This document shows, one piece after another, positions 6,321 through 12,862 of a DNA stretch of 46,882 bases; the stretch's first letter is position 1, and the number at the start of each line of letters is the position of its first letter. The stretch is taken from NCBI RefSeq assembly GCF_003051055.1, contig NZ_QAON01000020.1, positions 1 through 46,882 of the forward strand. The letters run 5' to 3'. Made by a program: the position numbers and the translations under genes. The stretch comes from Agitococcus lubricus. Lineage in GTDB: Bacteria > Pseudomonadota > Gammaproteobacteria > Pseudomonadales > Moraxellaceae. The notes beneath the pieces are model-generated. The model made no database searches and was not told the DNA's origin. It saw only the letters and a program-made list of their open reading frames with translations.

Positions 6321-7547
6321 TTAGCGATTAAATTCAATGTCGCGTAAAAATTGTGCCATATCGCGTAAATATTTCCCTTGGTCTAAGTGCAAAATGTGAT
6401 TCCCCGGAAACCAATGTAGACGACATCTATCCCAATGTTCCCATAACAGGCGACTATGTTTGGGTGGCGCTAGTCTATCTCCCGCACCACTAATAATCAT
6501 CAGTCGCTCTTTGGGTAGTTTAGGTGCGTAAGTCAGTGGACATTGTACCGACAGGGTATGTCTGGCTTCGTGAATGTTAATACCCGCAATGCGTAATCCT
6601 GTTTTTACTAAAGGTGCAACAGGAAACCATTCATATAACAAATCGACTAAGCTGACGACAGGTACATTAGGCATCGAAAATTGTAATCGATCCTCAACAG
6701 CCGCTAAAATTGCACTGGTATAGCCACCCAAGGATATCCCTGTGACGCCTATTTTTTCTACGCCTGTGCTTTCTAAGTAATCCATAAACAGCCTAAAGTC
6801 ATAAACAGCATGAGCTACGGCCTCGTTAATGTGCAAAATACCGTGTGCAAAGTAACCATAACCCCCAAATGGTTCAGTCGGTGCGCGACGGCGACCATGA
6901 AAAGGTAAGGTATACAGCAAAATATCGTAACCTTGTTTATAAAACCAAGGCAATGCTAACCACTTACTATTAAACCAGTAAGGGTCTGCCATAAATCCGT
7001 GAATCATACAGATAGTGGGTCTAGGTTTATCGCCATGTCGCCAATGTTGCGCCCAAGCGGTTTGGTTATGTGTCAGACTGGCATACGCAACTCTTTTTTT
7101 GGGATTGACGGCTTCAAATGGGCTGCTAAACGACAATAACTCACAGACACCACCATCTGTCGGTTTGTATGCCATCATGCCAGCAGAGTGTTTGTGTACC
7201 ACTACTTTTTCGCTTGGTTTTTTGAAAAACTGAGTGGGGTCATGGGTTTCACCAATTTTTTGATAAAAATGGCGGTCGCTAAAATCTTCAGCTAATTGCT
7301 TGGGTGCGAGTGTAAAGGGTAAACAACAGACGCTGGCTAAGGATGCCATAGCGGTGCGTAGTCCAATATCTAAAGCGGCAGTCCCTTCGACCATCATCTG
7401 GGTTTTGAAATCAAGATAAAAGTCATCAGGAAATTTATGAAAACTTGGTTCTAAAGAATTCCACCACGGCTGTTGTGGGGCAAAATGGCGGGATTGGCCA
7501 TACGTTTGATTGGCGACTCGCGAGACGATAGAACTCAATTTTTCCAT
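6321..7547 (-). CDS. alpha/beta-hydrolase family protein
   Basis: A 408-residue protein with the core features of an alpha/beta hydrolase in its second half: an oxyanion-type HG (CMIHGFMADPYW), the nucleophile elbow GISLGG (serine between I and L), and a late histidine in GNHILHL; an acidic residue in GAGDRLAP fits the third triad member. The long N-terminal part (about 170 residues) is specific to this subfamily. The substrate is unknown; esterase or lipase activity is the family expectation. ATG 7547 is preferred because TAGGT lies upstream; a longer frame starting at 7634 has no ribosome-binding site. It is a monocistronic minus-strand gene between tRNA-Met and rtcA. Confidence 0.75.
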   Translation of the reverse strand: MEKLSSIVSRVANQTYGQSRHFAPQQPWWNSLEPSFHKFPDDFYLDFKTQMMVEGTAALDIGLRTAMASLASVCCLPFTLAPKQLAEDFSDRHFYQKIGETHDPTQFFKKPSEKVVVHKHSAGMMAYKPTDGGVCELLSFSSPFEAVNPKKRVAYASLTHNQTAWAQHWRHGDKPRPTICMIHGFMADPYWFNSKWLALPWFYKQGYDILLYTLPFHGRRRAPTEPFGGYGYFAHGILHINEAVAHAVYDFRLFMDYLESTGVEKIGVTGISLGGYTSAILAAVEDRLQFSMPNVPVVSLVDLLYEWFPVAPLVKTGLRIAGINIHEARHTLSVQCPLTYAPKLPKERLMIISGAGDRLAPPKHSRLLWEHWDRCRLHWFPGNHILHLDQGKYLRDMAQFLRDIEFNR

Positions 7548-7758
7548 AATATACCTACGATAATGAGCTATTGTGGACGAGAAATCATCTGGCACTGAAT
7601 AGAAGCCTTTTTCTATATAAAGTTTTATCTGCATAAAACCATGATTGGCATCAGTTCTGGGTATTAGGCGTTGGATGTTCTCGTCTTAGAATGTAACTTT
7701 TTGGACGATAGTACGGTAAAATAGCGGGAAAAAGAGAAACTAGCAAGAAAAACGGGCG

Positions 7759-8769
7759 CTATAAACTCATTTTTACTAAGTCTGTGCCAAATCGCTCAAT
7801 GATAAATTGACAGTCCAAAAATTGTTCAATCACATGAATATTACTTAAGCAATGGTTGCTGAGTATGTGGGTGGTAAAACTCCCACCGTTGGCTAAAGCG
7901 ATGGGGAGTAATAATTGGTCGGCCAAATATTCATCAACAGCCGCTGAGCTGCTCAAAAAATGTTTGGCTTCTTTGGCTAATAGCGTTGCGACTTTTTCAG
8001 CACTAACTCCATATTCGCCAAATCCTGTAAAAACATTAGTCACATGTTCATTTGCACACGCTAATAACAAGACATTGCCATGACCTAAAGCCCGTACCGT
8101 TTGGATGCGACATTGTTCCGCAGTTAAACCCAATGTAGTTTGTAAACTGGCTAGTTCACGTTCAGCAATATGGCTTGGCAAATTACTCAAAACACTGATG
8201 GCAAAACGTTGTTGTTCTTGGCCACGTTCAATTAACACTAAAGGTTTTAATTGTTTACAAGGATGAACCGTGACATTAATCTCGCCGCCGCCCGCAGGAA
8301 AAAAGCCATGTCGGCGAATAGTTAACTCAATATGCGCACCCATTTTGGCGAGTTGTGGCAAAAAAGCTAACTGTAAAAAATCAGCAGGTGGCGCAGATTG
8401 GTTGTGTGTGCCACCTGTAATGGTAATGGTGCTAATATCATCGGCAAATAATAAAGCAGGCAATATGGCTTGTAAGACGAGGGTCGTGCTACCCGCTGTG
8501 CCAATCTCAAATTTATAGTTGCCGTGTTTAATCGCTTGCGGAATAAAGGTGAGTTGTAGGCTGTTGAGTTCTGCACCTGTGACTTCGGCAGAGCAAATTT
8601 GTTGGGCTGCTTTTACCGCCGTTAAATGTTGGCGTAATAAACCTTTTTTACTACGTTTGGCACGAATGCTGTGCATGGTAAAGGCTTGGCCAGTTACCAT
8701 ACTTAAGGCAAGGGCAGAGCGGAGCATTTGACCACCGCCTTCACCATAAGAACCGTCGATTGTTATCAT
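7759..8769 (-). CDS. rtcA: RNA 3'-terminal phosphate cyclase RtcA
   Basis: Converts RNA 3'-phosphate ends to 2',3'-cyclic phosphate using ATP via a covalent histidine-AMP. The protein is 336 residues, the family length. It shows GSYGEGGGQMLRSAL at the N-terminus, GLLRQHLTAV, GTAGSTTLVLQ, FPAGGGE and EYLADQLLLP. His306 in SNHCLSNI aligns with the adenylated histidine of E. coli RtcA. ATG 8769 is chosen because AAAGGA stands upstream; the frame extends further only through an extragenic repeat. It is the last gene of the rsr-Y RNA-rtcB-rtcA unit, 118 bp after rtcB, and presumably controlled by RtcR through the promoter before rsr. The product can regenerate ends usable by RtcB or protect them. 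Confidence 0.95.
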   Translation of the reverse strand: MITIDGSYGEGGGQMLRSALALSMVTGQAFTMHSIRAKRSKKGLLRQHLTAVKAAQQICSAEVTGAELNSLQLTFIPQAIKHGNYKFEIGTAGSTTLVLQAILPALLFADDISTITITGGTHNQSAPPADFLQLAFLPQLAKMGAHIELTIRRHGFFPAGGGEINVTVHPCKQLKPLVLIERGQEQQRFAISVLSNLPSHIAERELASLQTTLGLTAEQCRIQTVRALGHGNVLLLACANEHVTNVFTGFGEYGVSAEKVATLLAKEAKHFLSSSAAVDEYLADQLLLPIALANGGSFTTHILSNHCLSNIHVIEQFLDCQFIIERFGTDLVKMSL

Positions 8770-8795
8770 AAAAAATCCTTTGTATTCATCATCAT

Positions 8796-8887
8796 GGTTT
8801 CGACTACGCTCAACCACCACGACTAAGCTCAACCACCAAAATATCCTCCGCTCAACGAGTGAATGCTCCCTGAGCGCAGTCGAAGGG
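8796..8887. repeat. extragenic repeat cluster of GTTGAGCG/AGTCGAA type
   Basis: Between rtcB and rtcA. On the minus strand it has GGTTGAGCGTAGTCGAAACC, then GGTTGAGCTTAGTCG, GTTGAGCGGAG and GACTGCGCTCAGGGAGC. The repeated core TTGAGCGNAGTCGAA recurs at 12821-12844 on the other side of the RNA-repair locus. The repeats make the 5' extension of the rtcA frame look coding by chance. Confidence 0.6.
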
Positions 8888-10108
8888 TTACCCCTTTACA
8901 CAAACCACTTGTTTTAAGGTATGAACCACTTCCACCAAGTCACGTTGAGCGTGCATAACTGCCTCAATCGGTTTATAAGCAGCAGGGGTTTCATCGACCA
9001 CTTCTTTATCTTTACGACACTCCACGCCCTCAGTCGCTTTGGCATGATCCTCTATGGTAAAGCGTCGTTTGGCTTCAGCGCGTGACATGGTTCGTCCTGC
9101 ACCGTGTGAACAGCTCTGAAAACTTTCTTCGTTTCCCAAACCACGGACAATAAACGAGCAAGCACCCATACTCCCTGGAATAATCCCTAATTCATCTTTG
9201 CGCGCACTTACTGCACCTTTACGCGTCACTAAGACGTTTTCACCATAATGCATTTCACGCGATACATAGTTATGATGACAATTCACCGCTAACATATCGG
9301 CACTAAACGGTTTGCTAATAATAGCACGAGCTGCTTTAATCACATTTTGCATCATTAACTCGCGGTTAGCCTTAGCAAAACGTTGCGCCCAGTCAACCGC
9401 ATAACAATAATCATCAAAATGTTCGGTTTGTTCGGCAAAATAGGCTAAGTCTTTATCGGGTAAATGAATAAACCAACGTTCCATATCGCGTTTGGCTAAG
9501 GCAATAAAATGCTCACCAATCGCATTTCCCACACCGCGTGATCCACTATGCAACATAAACCAGACTTGCTGATTTTCATCTAAACACACTTCAATAAAGT
9601 GATTACCTGTTCCTAATGTCCCAATATGATTACGGTTATTGGTGTTTTTTAAGCGTGGATATTTATCGGTGATTTTTTTAAAATCATCGGCTAACACTGA
9701 CCATGCCGCATCCGCTTCAGCAGGTGGATTATGCCATGCACCTTCATCACGTTTACCAAAGGTTTTTCCGTGTGGCACTGCTTTCTCGATAGCAGCGCGT
9801 AAGGGGGCTAAATTATCGGGCAAATCTGTGGCATGTAAGGAAGTTTTAACCGCAATCATTCCACAACCAATATCCACACCCACCGCCGCAGGAATTATTG
9901 CCCCTTTGGTTGGAATCACACTACCAATGGTTGCGCCTTTACCTAAATGTACATCAGGCATAGCCGCAATCCATTTATAAATAAAAGGTAAGTTTGCTGC
10001 ATTTAACAGTTGTTTTTTTGCGGCATCTTCTACGGGCACACCTTGTGTCCACATTTTAATCGGTGAGCTTTTATCGTGTTGTAATACGTCATAGTTACCA
10101 GTTTTCAT
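8888..10108 (-). CDS. rtcB: RNA-splicing ligase RtcB
   Basis: GTP- and Mn2+-dependent ligase that seals RNA 2',3'-cyclic phosphate or 3'-phosphate ends to 5'-OH ends. The protein is 406 residues, the E. coli RtcB size. Metal ligands are in place: Asp79 and Cys82 in GVDIGCGM, His170 in GTGNHFIEV, His187 in HSGSRGVG, and His278/279 in CHHNYV. The guanylylated histidine is His335 in CSHGAGRTMSR. ATG 10108 has AAAGGAAATCAAC upstream. The gene starts only 23 nt after the last Y-RNA-like unit, so RNA and messenger probably come from one transcript. Known partners are RtcA, encoded next, and the activator RtcR, encoded at the far side. Confidence 0.97.
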   Translation of the reverse strand: MKTGNYDVLQHDKSSPIKMWTQGVPVEDAAKKQLLNAANLPFIYKWIAAMPDVHLGKGATIGSVIPTKGAIIPAAVGVDIGCGMIAVKTSLHATDLPDNLAPLRAAIEKAVPHGKTFGKRDEGAWHNPPAEADAAWSVLADDFKKITDKYPRLKNTNNRNHIGTLGTGNHFIEVCLDENQQVWFMLHSGSRGVGNAIGEHFIALAKRDMERWFIHLPDKDLAYFAEQTEHFDDYCYAVDWAQRFAKANRELMMQNVIKAARAIISKPFSADMLAVNCHHNYVSREMHYGENVLVTRKGAVSARKDELGIIPGSMGACSFIVRGLGNEESFQSCSHGAGRTMSRAEAKRRFTIEDHAKATEGVECRKDKEVVDETPAAYKPIEAVMHAQRDLVEVVHTLKQVVCVKG

Positions 10109-10130
10109 GTTGATTTCCTTTTTAAATAAA

Positions 10131-10257
10131 ATAGCGACTAAGGGTAATGAGATGTTTTTGCCATTTTCGCCACTTGCTAAGCAAGTCGGGATTCGAACCC
10201 GAAAAGAGAGGGATTTTTAGTCCCTTGCGTATGTAATCCCATCAAAGCATTCGCTAT
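10131..10257 (-). ncRNA. Y-RNA-like unit F, with tRNA-like (class II) module
   Basis: Outer stem ATAGCGA/TCGCTAT encloses the shared signature ATGC...GGGATTACAT and, on the 3' side, CCCTTAG before the closing strand; the inner stem is GATGGGAT/ATCTCATT. The loop region carries a 5-bp arm AGGGA/TCCCT like a long variable arm (10209-10225), a perfect T arm TCGGG-TTCGAAT-CCCGA (10186-10202), a closed acceptor-like hairpin ACTTGC/GCAAGT (10172-10186), and TGGCGAAAATGGCA, resembling a tRNA-Leu D loop. The order T arm, acceptor, D loop is a circular permutation, as described for YrlA RNAs. The stems were paired by eye. Last unit before rtcB. Confidence 0.8.
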
Positions 10258-10342
10258 AATTCATTAACTAAGGACAGAAGTCGCTTAGCATAAACATGAC
10301 TTACGCATTTCATCTAAATTACCGCGTAAGTCCTAAAATAGA
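10258..10342 (-). other. structured 85-nt interval between Y-RNA-like units E and F
   Basis: Lacks the ATGC...TACAT signature, but GACTTACGC pairs perfectly with GCGTAAGTC (9 bp), and TAGGAC can alternatively pair with GTCCTTA. These are mutually exclusive folds of a size similar to the units. It could be a degenerate unit, a processing site or an attenuator. No U-tract follows, so a plain terminator is unlikely. Confidence 0.35.
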
Positions 10343-10408
10343 TGCAACAACGAGTTTTATGTGAAATTTTTACACTAACCAAATGTAATTCCACAGGCAT
10401 TTGCTGCA
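10343..10408 (-). ncRNA. Y-RNA-like unit E, minimal form
   Basis: 66 nt. Outer stem TGCAGCAA/TTGTTGCA (8 bp, one G-U), shared ATGCC, inner stem TGTGGAATT/AATTTCACA (9 bp), then TACA...TGTA closing a loop of only nine bases. This is the smallest unit: it has the presumed Ro60-binding stem and no tRNA-like part. Confidence 0.7.
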
Positions 10409-10415
10409 AATTGAG

Positions 10416-10499
10416 AGTGATGACTAGAGTTGGTGAGATACGCGTACCAACGGCACACTGATTACGAGTCAGATGTATTCCCACCGAGCATTCATCACC
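10416..10499 (-). ncRNA. Y-RNA-like unit D, no T arm
   Basis: 84 nt. Outer stem GTGATGA/TCATCAC, shared ATGC, inner stem GGTGGGA/TCTCACC, then ATACAT, with AACTCTAG before the closing strand. The loop holds two hairpins, CTGA-CTCGTAA-TCAG (with a loop resembling an anticodon loop) and GTGTGCC-GTT-GGTACGC. There is no TTCGAAT T loop. It is separated from units C and E by 7 nt each. Confidence 0.7.
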
Positions 10500-10506
10500 T
10501 ATTTAA

Positions 10507-10652
10507 TTAACTAGCAACTAGGATTAATGAAACAGTCCTGCTCTACCTGCTGAGCTACAGTCTTATGCCAACTTGGTGATAAGACTGGCGGGAATTGAAC
10601 CCGCGACACGGTCGTTTTCAGCGATGTAGTTCCATAAGCATTTGCTAGTTAA
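10507..10652 (-). ncRNA. Y-RNA-like unit C, containing a circularly permuted tRNA
   Basis: 146 nt, the longest unit. Outer stem TTAACTAGCAA/TTGCTAGTTAA is 11 perfect base pairs, followed by ATGC and an inner stem TTATGGAAC/GTTTCATTAA with one bulge, then TACAT. Inside, in this order, are a T arm GCGGG-TTCAATT-CCCGC (10588-10604), an acceptor stem CAGTCTTA/TAAGACTG (10558-10565 with 10580-10587) closed by a 14-nt loop that contains a CCA (10574-10576), TA, and a canonical D arm GCTC-AGCAGGTA-GAGC (10540-10555). The Y stem replaces the anticodon arm. This is the architecture reported for YrlA RNAs. Confidence 0.85.
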
Positions 10653-10659
10653 ACTTTAA

Positions 10660-10737
10660 GAATACGACTAAAAGACTTAGATCGTCGGTACGCTCGTTCC
10701 GACTAATAGCGATGTAATCCAAGCTGCATTCGTATTC
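10660..10737 (-). ncRNA. Y-RNA-like unit B, no tRNA-like module
   Basis: 78 nt. Outer stem GAATACGA/TCGTATTC (8 perfect pairs), ATGCAG, inner stem CTTGGAT/ATCTAAG, TACAT, and TTTTAG before the closing strand. The loop is a single GTCGG/CCGAC hairpin without a T loop. Its 5' end lies 4 nt from the CCA of tRNA-Ser, so tRNA 3' processing could create its 5' end. Confidence 0.75.
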
Positions 10738-10741
10738 AATT

Positions 10742-10831
10742 TGGCGGAGACGGTGAGATTCGAACTCACGAATCCCGTTAGGGATTAACTCTTTAGCAAA
10801 GAGGTGTGTTAAGCCACTCCACCACGTCTCC
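10742..10831 (-). tRNA. tRNA-Ser (GCU)
   Basis: 90 nt with encoded CCA. Acceptor GGAGACG/CGTCTCC, D stem GTG/CAC, anticodon loop TTGCTAA in CCTCT...AGAG, long variable arm AATCCC-TAAC-GGGATT, T arm GTGAG-TTCGAAT-CTCAC, discriminator G. All parts are canonical, so it looks functional, yet it lies inside the Y RNA array between units A and B and would be transcribed with rsr and rtcB. The first anticodon-stem pair is a C-U mismatch. Confidence 0.93.
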
Positions 10832-10840
10832 AAATTTAGA

Positions 10841-10940
10841 TGGTGCAACAAATAGGCGTGAGAGTTTCACCTTGCCTAAAACAAGGTGTTGGATTCGAAC
10901 CAACAATACACCAATGTACTCCCACAAGGCATTTGCACCA
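10841..10940 (-). ncRNA. Y-RNA-like unit A, with T-arm module
   Basis: 100 nt, first unit after rsr. Outer stem TGGTGCAA/TTGCACCA (8 pairs), ATGCC, inner stem GTGGGAG/CTCTCAC, then TACAT. The module has a perfect T arm GTTGG-TTCGAAT-CCAAC (10888-10904) followed by an acceptor-like hairpin ACCTTG/CAAGGT with a 7-nt loop (10869-10887), but no D arm before the stem closes. It is thus a reduced tRNA mimic in the same permuted order as unit C. Confidence 0.8.
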
Positions 10941-10995
10941 CATTCTGTCGTATAGGTAGCCATTGTAGCTATCCTACAAAATAGTTGTCTTAATT

Positions 10996-11016
10996 GGGCA
11001 GCCATAAGGGCTGCCC
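10996..11016 (-). terminator. hairpin directly after rsr, possible attenuator
   Basis: GGGCAGCC-ATAAG-GGCTGCCC, an 8-bp G/C-rich hairpin abutting the rsr stop codon (11017-11019). No T-run follows on the minus strand, so it is more likely a 3'-end stabiliser, processing barrier or partial terminator between messenger and RNA array than a full stop. Confidence 0.45.
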
Positions 11017-12573
11017 TTACAACACCACTTTATCAATGACCTCAACCCAATGATTGGCACTCAATTGATTGTTGGCGAATAGCCCAATCAACTTAAATAC
11101 TTCATCACTAAAGCCGCCAATGTTTAAAACATCCTCACCATCTAAAGCTTGTGTGCTGGCATAAGGTTGGATATCAATACAAATCAATTTGGCTTTTGGA
11201 TTGCGTTGTTTGATGATGGCCCACTGACGCATGGTTTCGCTTGCCCCATAAGCATAATTGCGTAGCCAAGACTCGTTATCAGAGACAAAAATCACCACAT
11301 CAACCGCCGATTTTTGCTTGTTTAACCAAGTCAACGGTGCGCTACAATCTGTGCCACCACCCCCAATACTTGCCAAACGTTTGGCATTGGTTAGAACGCT
11401 ATCACGGCTATTCAAACGTATGTCTACCACCTTGTTTTCAAAAGGCAACACAACGGTTTGTGGGTTATTACGCAACATTGCCGCAGAGACCAAACCCGCC
11501 ACATCAATACAACGTACAGAACTGGTTGCGCCTTTGCGATAACCTGTGACTACCGATTGCATTGAACCTGACACATCAGGGCAAACCACAACTTTCTTTC
11601 CTTGCAAGTCTGGGACATTGCTTAAAGCAACTTCCAACGCATCTTGCAAAGCATCGACAATGGGAGCAGGCATCTCTTGTTTAGCCGCTTGGTAAGCCAT
11701 CATCAGTTGATAGGGGAAAGCATTGCTTTTGCGAATGCTCTCTTTATCACGCAAACGATCAGCGACCCAATTCACCATCTTCGCATCATTAAACACGCTA
11801 TGACGTAGCAGGGTGTTTAGATTGATACGCAAGGCTTGCCAACCCATATTTTTGCCAATATTTGTCCATTGCTCAGTGTTCAAGGTCAAATGAGTCAACA
11901 TTTGAAAAGGCACATCAGGCAAATCGATGCTGACACCACGTTTAACTAATTCATAATCTTGAATCACTTTAGGCAAGGCGTTGACATCAAAAGGCTTGCC
12001 AATTAACCAAGCAAAAACAGCGGCTTGCTCTGCATTTTTAGGTTGAGGGTGAACCATCTTCACCACATCAGCCAACGAAGGATCATTACCCACAGCCGCA
12101 TTAAGCAGTTTTTGGGTAGAGGCTTCGTTTAACCATGTTTGCACCAAACGTTTTGGGCGAGAACCCAAGGATTTTCGACCAGTTACGCCAGAACGCACGA
12201 TTTGTACAAAGTTACGCAACATCTTGCCGTTGTTAACCACACGAGCAAAAGCCACTGCAAAATAAGCACTTTGACGTGCTGCCAAGATCGCCAACAACAC
12301 GGCTGGCATATCTTTCATTGCCCCTTGTTCGCGGCTATAAATCGCCAATTTAGCCAAGAACTCATCATCAATTTCTTGCGCTGTGGTTAATACCTTTTCC
12401 AACTGCATCTCGGCAGAGCTATAAAAGGTATGACTCAAACAACCTGTCATGGCATATTGTGCAAGGGCATGACGAGGGGTGAAAGCATAAGCATTGCCGC
12501 CTGCTTCATTTTTTGTATTGGTTGATGGCAACAACTTTCCAACCATTGATTTAAACAAGTTTGCATTTGCCAT
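11017..12573 (-). CDS. rsr: Ro60 / TROVE-domain RNA-binding protein Rsr
   Basis: Bacterial ortholog of the Ro60 autoantigen: a ring of helical repeats that binds Y RNA on its outside and RNA ends in its hole, followed by a von Willebrand A-like domain. The protein is 518 residues. The helical TROVE region covers about 25-310; the VWA-type domain starts near 325 with the metal-site motif DVSGSM (333-338) and continues with GGGGTDCSAP and FVSDNES. GGAG lies 8 nt before ATG 12573. It is first in a minus-strand unit driven by the -24/-12 promoter at 12651-12666 and followed by six Y-RNA-like units, its likely ligands. Ro60 is known to tether to PNPase through Y RNA in Deinococcus; whether that holds here is inference. 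Confidence 0.95.
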   Translation of the reverse strand: MANANLFKSMVGKLLPSTNTKNEAGGNAYAFTPRHALAQYAMTGCLSHTFYSSAEMQLEKVLTTAQEIDDEFLAKLAIYSREQGAMKDMPAVLLAILAARQSAYFAVAFARVVNNGKMLRNFVQIVRSGVTGRKSLGSRPKRLVQTWLNEASTQKLLNAAVGNDPSLADVVKMVHPQPKNAEQAAVFAWLIGKPFDVNALPKVIQDYELVKRGVSIDLPDVPFQMLTHLTLNTEQWTNIGKNMGWQALRINLNTLLRHSVFNDAKMVNWVADRLRDKESIRKSNAFPYQLMMAYQAAKQEMPAPIVDALQDALEVALSNVPDLQGKKVVVCPDVSGSMQSVVTGYRKGATSSVRCIDVAGLVSAAMLRNNPQTVVLPFENKVVDIRLNSRDSVLTNAKRLASIGGGGTDCSAPLTWLNKQKSAVDVVIFVSDNESWLRNYAYGASETMRQWAIIKQRNPKAKLICIDIQPYASTQALDGEDVLNIGGFSDEVFKLIGLFANNQLSANHWVEVIDKVVL

Positions 12574-12650
12574 GTTAAAAACTCCTGTTTTTATAGACTT
12601 TGTATATTTAAGTCATTTTGAATTTTTTGATTTTCGCTTGCTGTATAATT

Positions 12651-12666
12651 TGCATGGCATGTGCCA
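12651..12666 (-). promoter_or_regulatory. sigma54 (-24/-12) promoter of the rsr-Y RNA-rtcBA unit
   Basis: On the minus strand TGGCACATGCCATGCA matches the consensus TGGCAC-N5-TTGC at every invariant base, with GG and GC at the correct spacing; only the first T of TTGC is A. It lies 78 nt before the rsr ATG. It fits the divergent gene for the sigma54 activator RtcR. Confidence 0.85.
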
Positions 12667-12820
12667 ACTTTGAAAAATTATCAAAATATAATTTGTAAGA
12701 TATTGATTTTTAATAATTAAAAATTTTATTTTTTCTTGTTTAAGGTTTTTTGTGCTGTTTAAAAATTTAATTTTTATATATTTATAGATAGTATATTATA
12801 AAAATATATAAATCTTTATG
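12667..12820. other. A/T-rich spacer, candidate RtcR/IHF binding region
   Basis: Very A/T-rich stretch just upstream of the sigma54 promoter with near-palindromic runs (TAATTAAAAATTTTATT; TTTTTATATA ... TATATAAA). Sigma54 systems place enhancer sites and bends here, but no defined repeat could be assigned to RtcR. Confidence 0.35.
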
Positions 12821-12844
12821 ATGGTTGAGCGGAGTCGAAACCAT
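12821..12844. repeat. single GTTGAGCG-type extragenic repeat
   Basis: ATGGTT and AACCAT flank GAGCGGAGTCGA. This is the same core as the cluster between rtcB and rtcA. Confidence 0.55.
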
Positions 12845-12862
12845 TAAGATTAGATACAGTCG

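Noticed and set aside
8770-8832. N-terminal extension of the rtcA reading frame
   Set aside because: The extra 21 residues are encoded by extragenic GTTGAGCG repeats; the ATG at 8769 has a good ribosome-binding site and gives the family length.
10507-10652. An ordinary tRNA gene in unit C
   Set aside because: T arm, acceptor and D arm are all present, but in permuted order and with no anticodon arm, so it cannot be a normal linear tRNA.
10131-10940. CRISPR array as an explanation for the repeated signature
   Set aside because: Repeats are short, degenerate and part of paired stems; the segments between them are structured RNAs of 66-146 nt rather than uniform spacers, and no cas gene is present.
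10645-11005. Short open frames across the Y RNA and tRNA-Ser region
   Set aside because: They run through tRNA-Ser and paired RNA stems, lack ribosome-binding sites and resemble no protein; structure explains the sequence.
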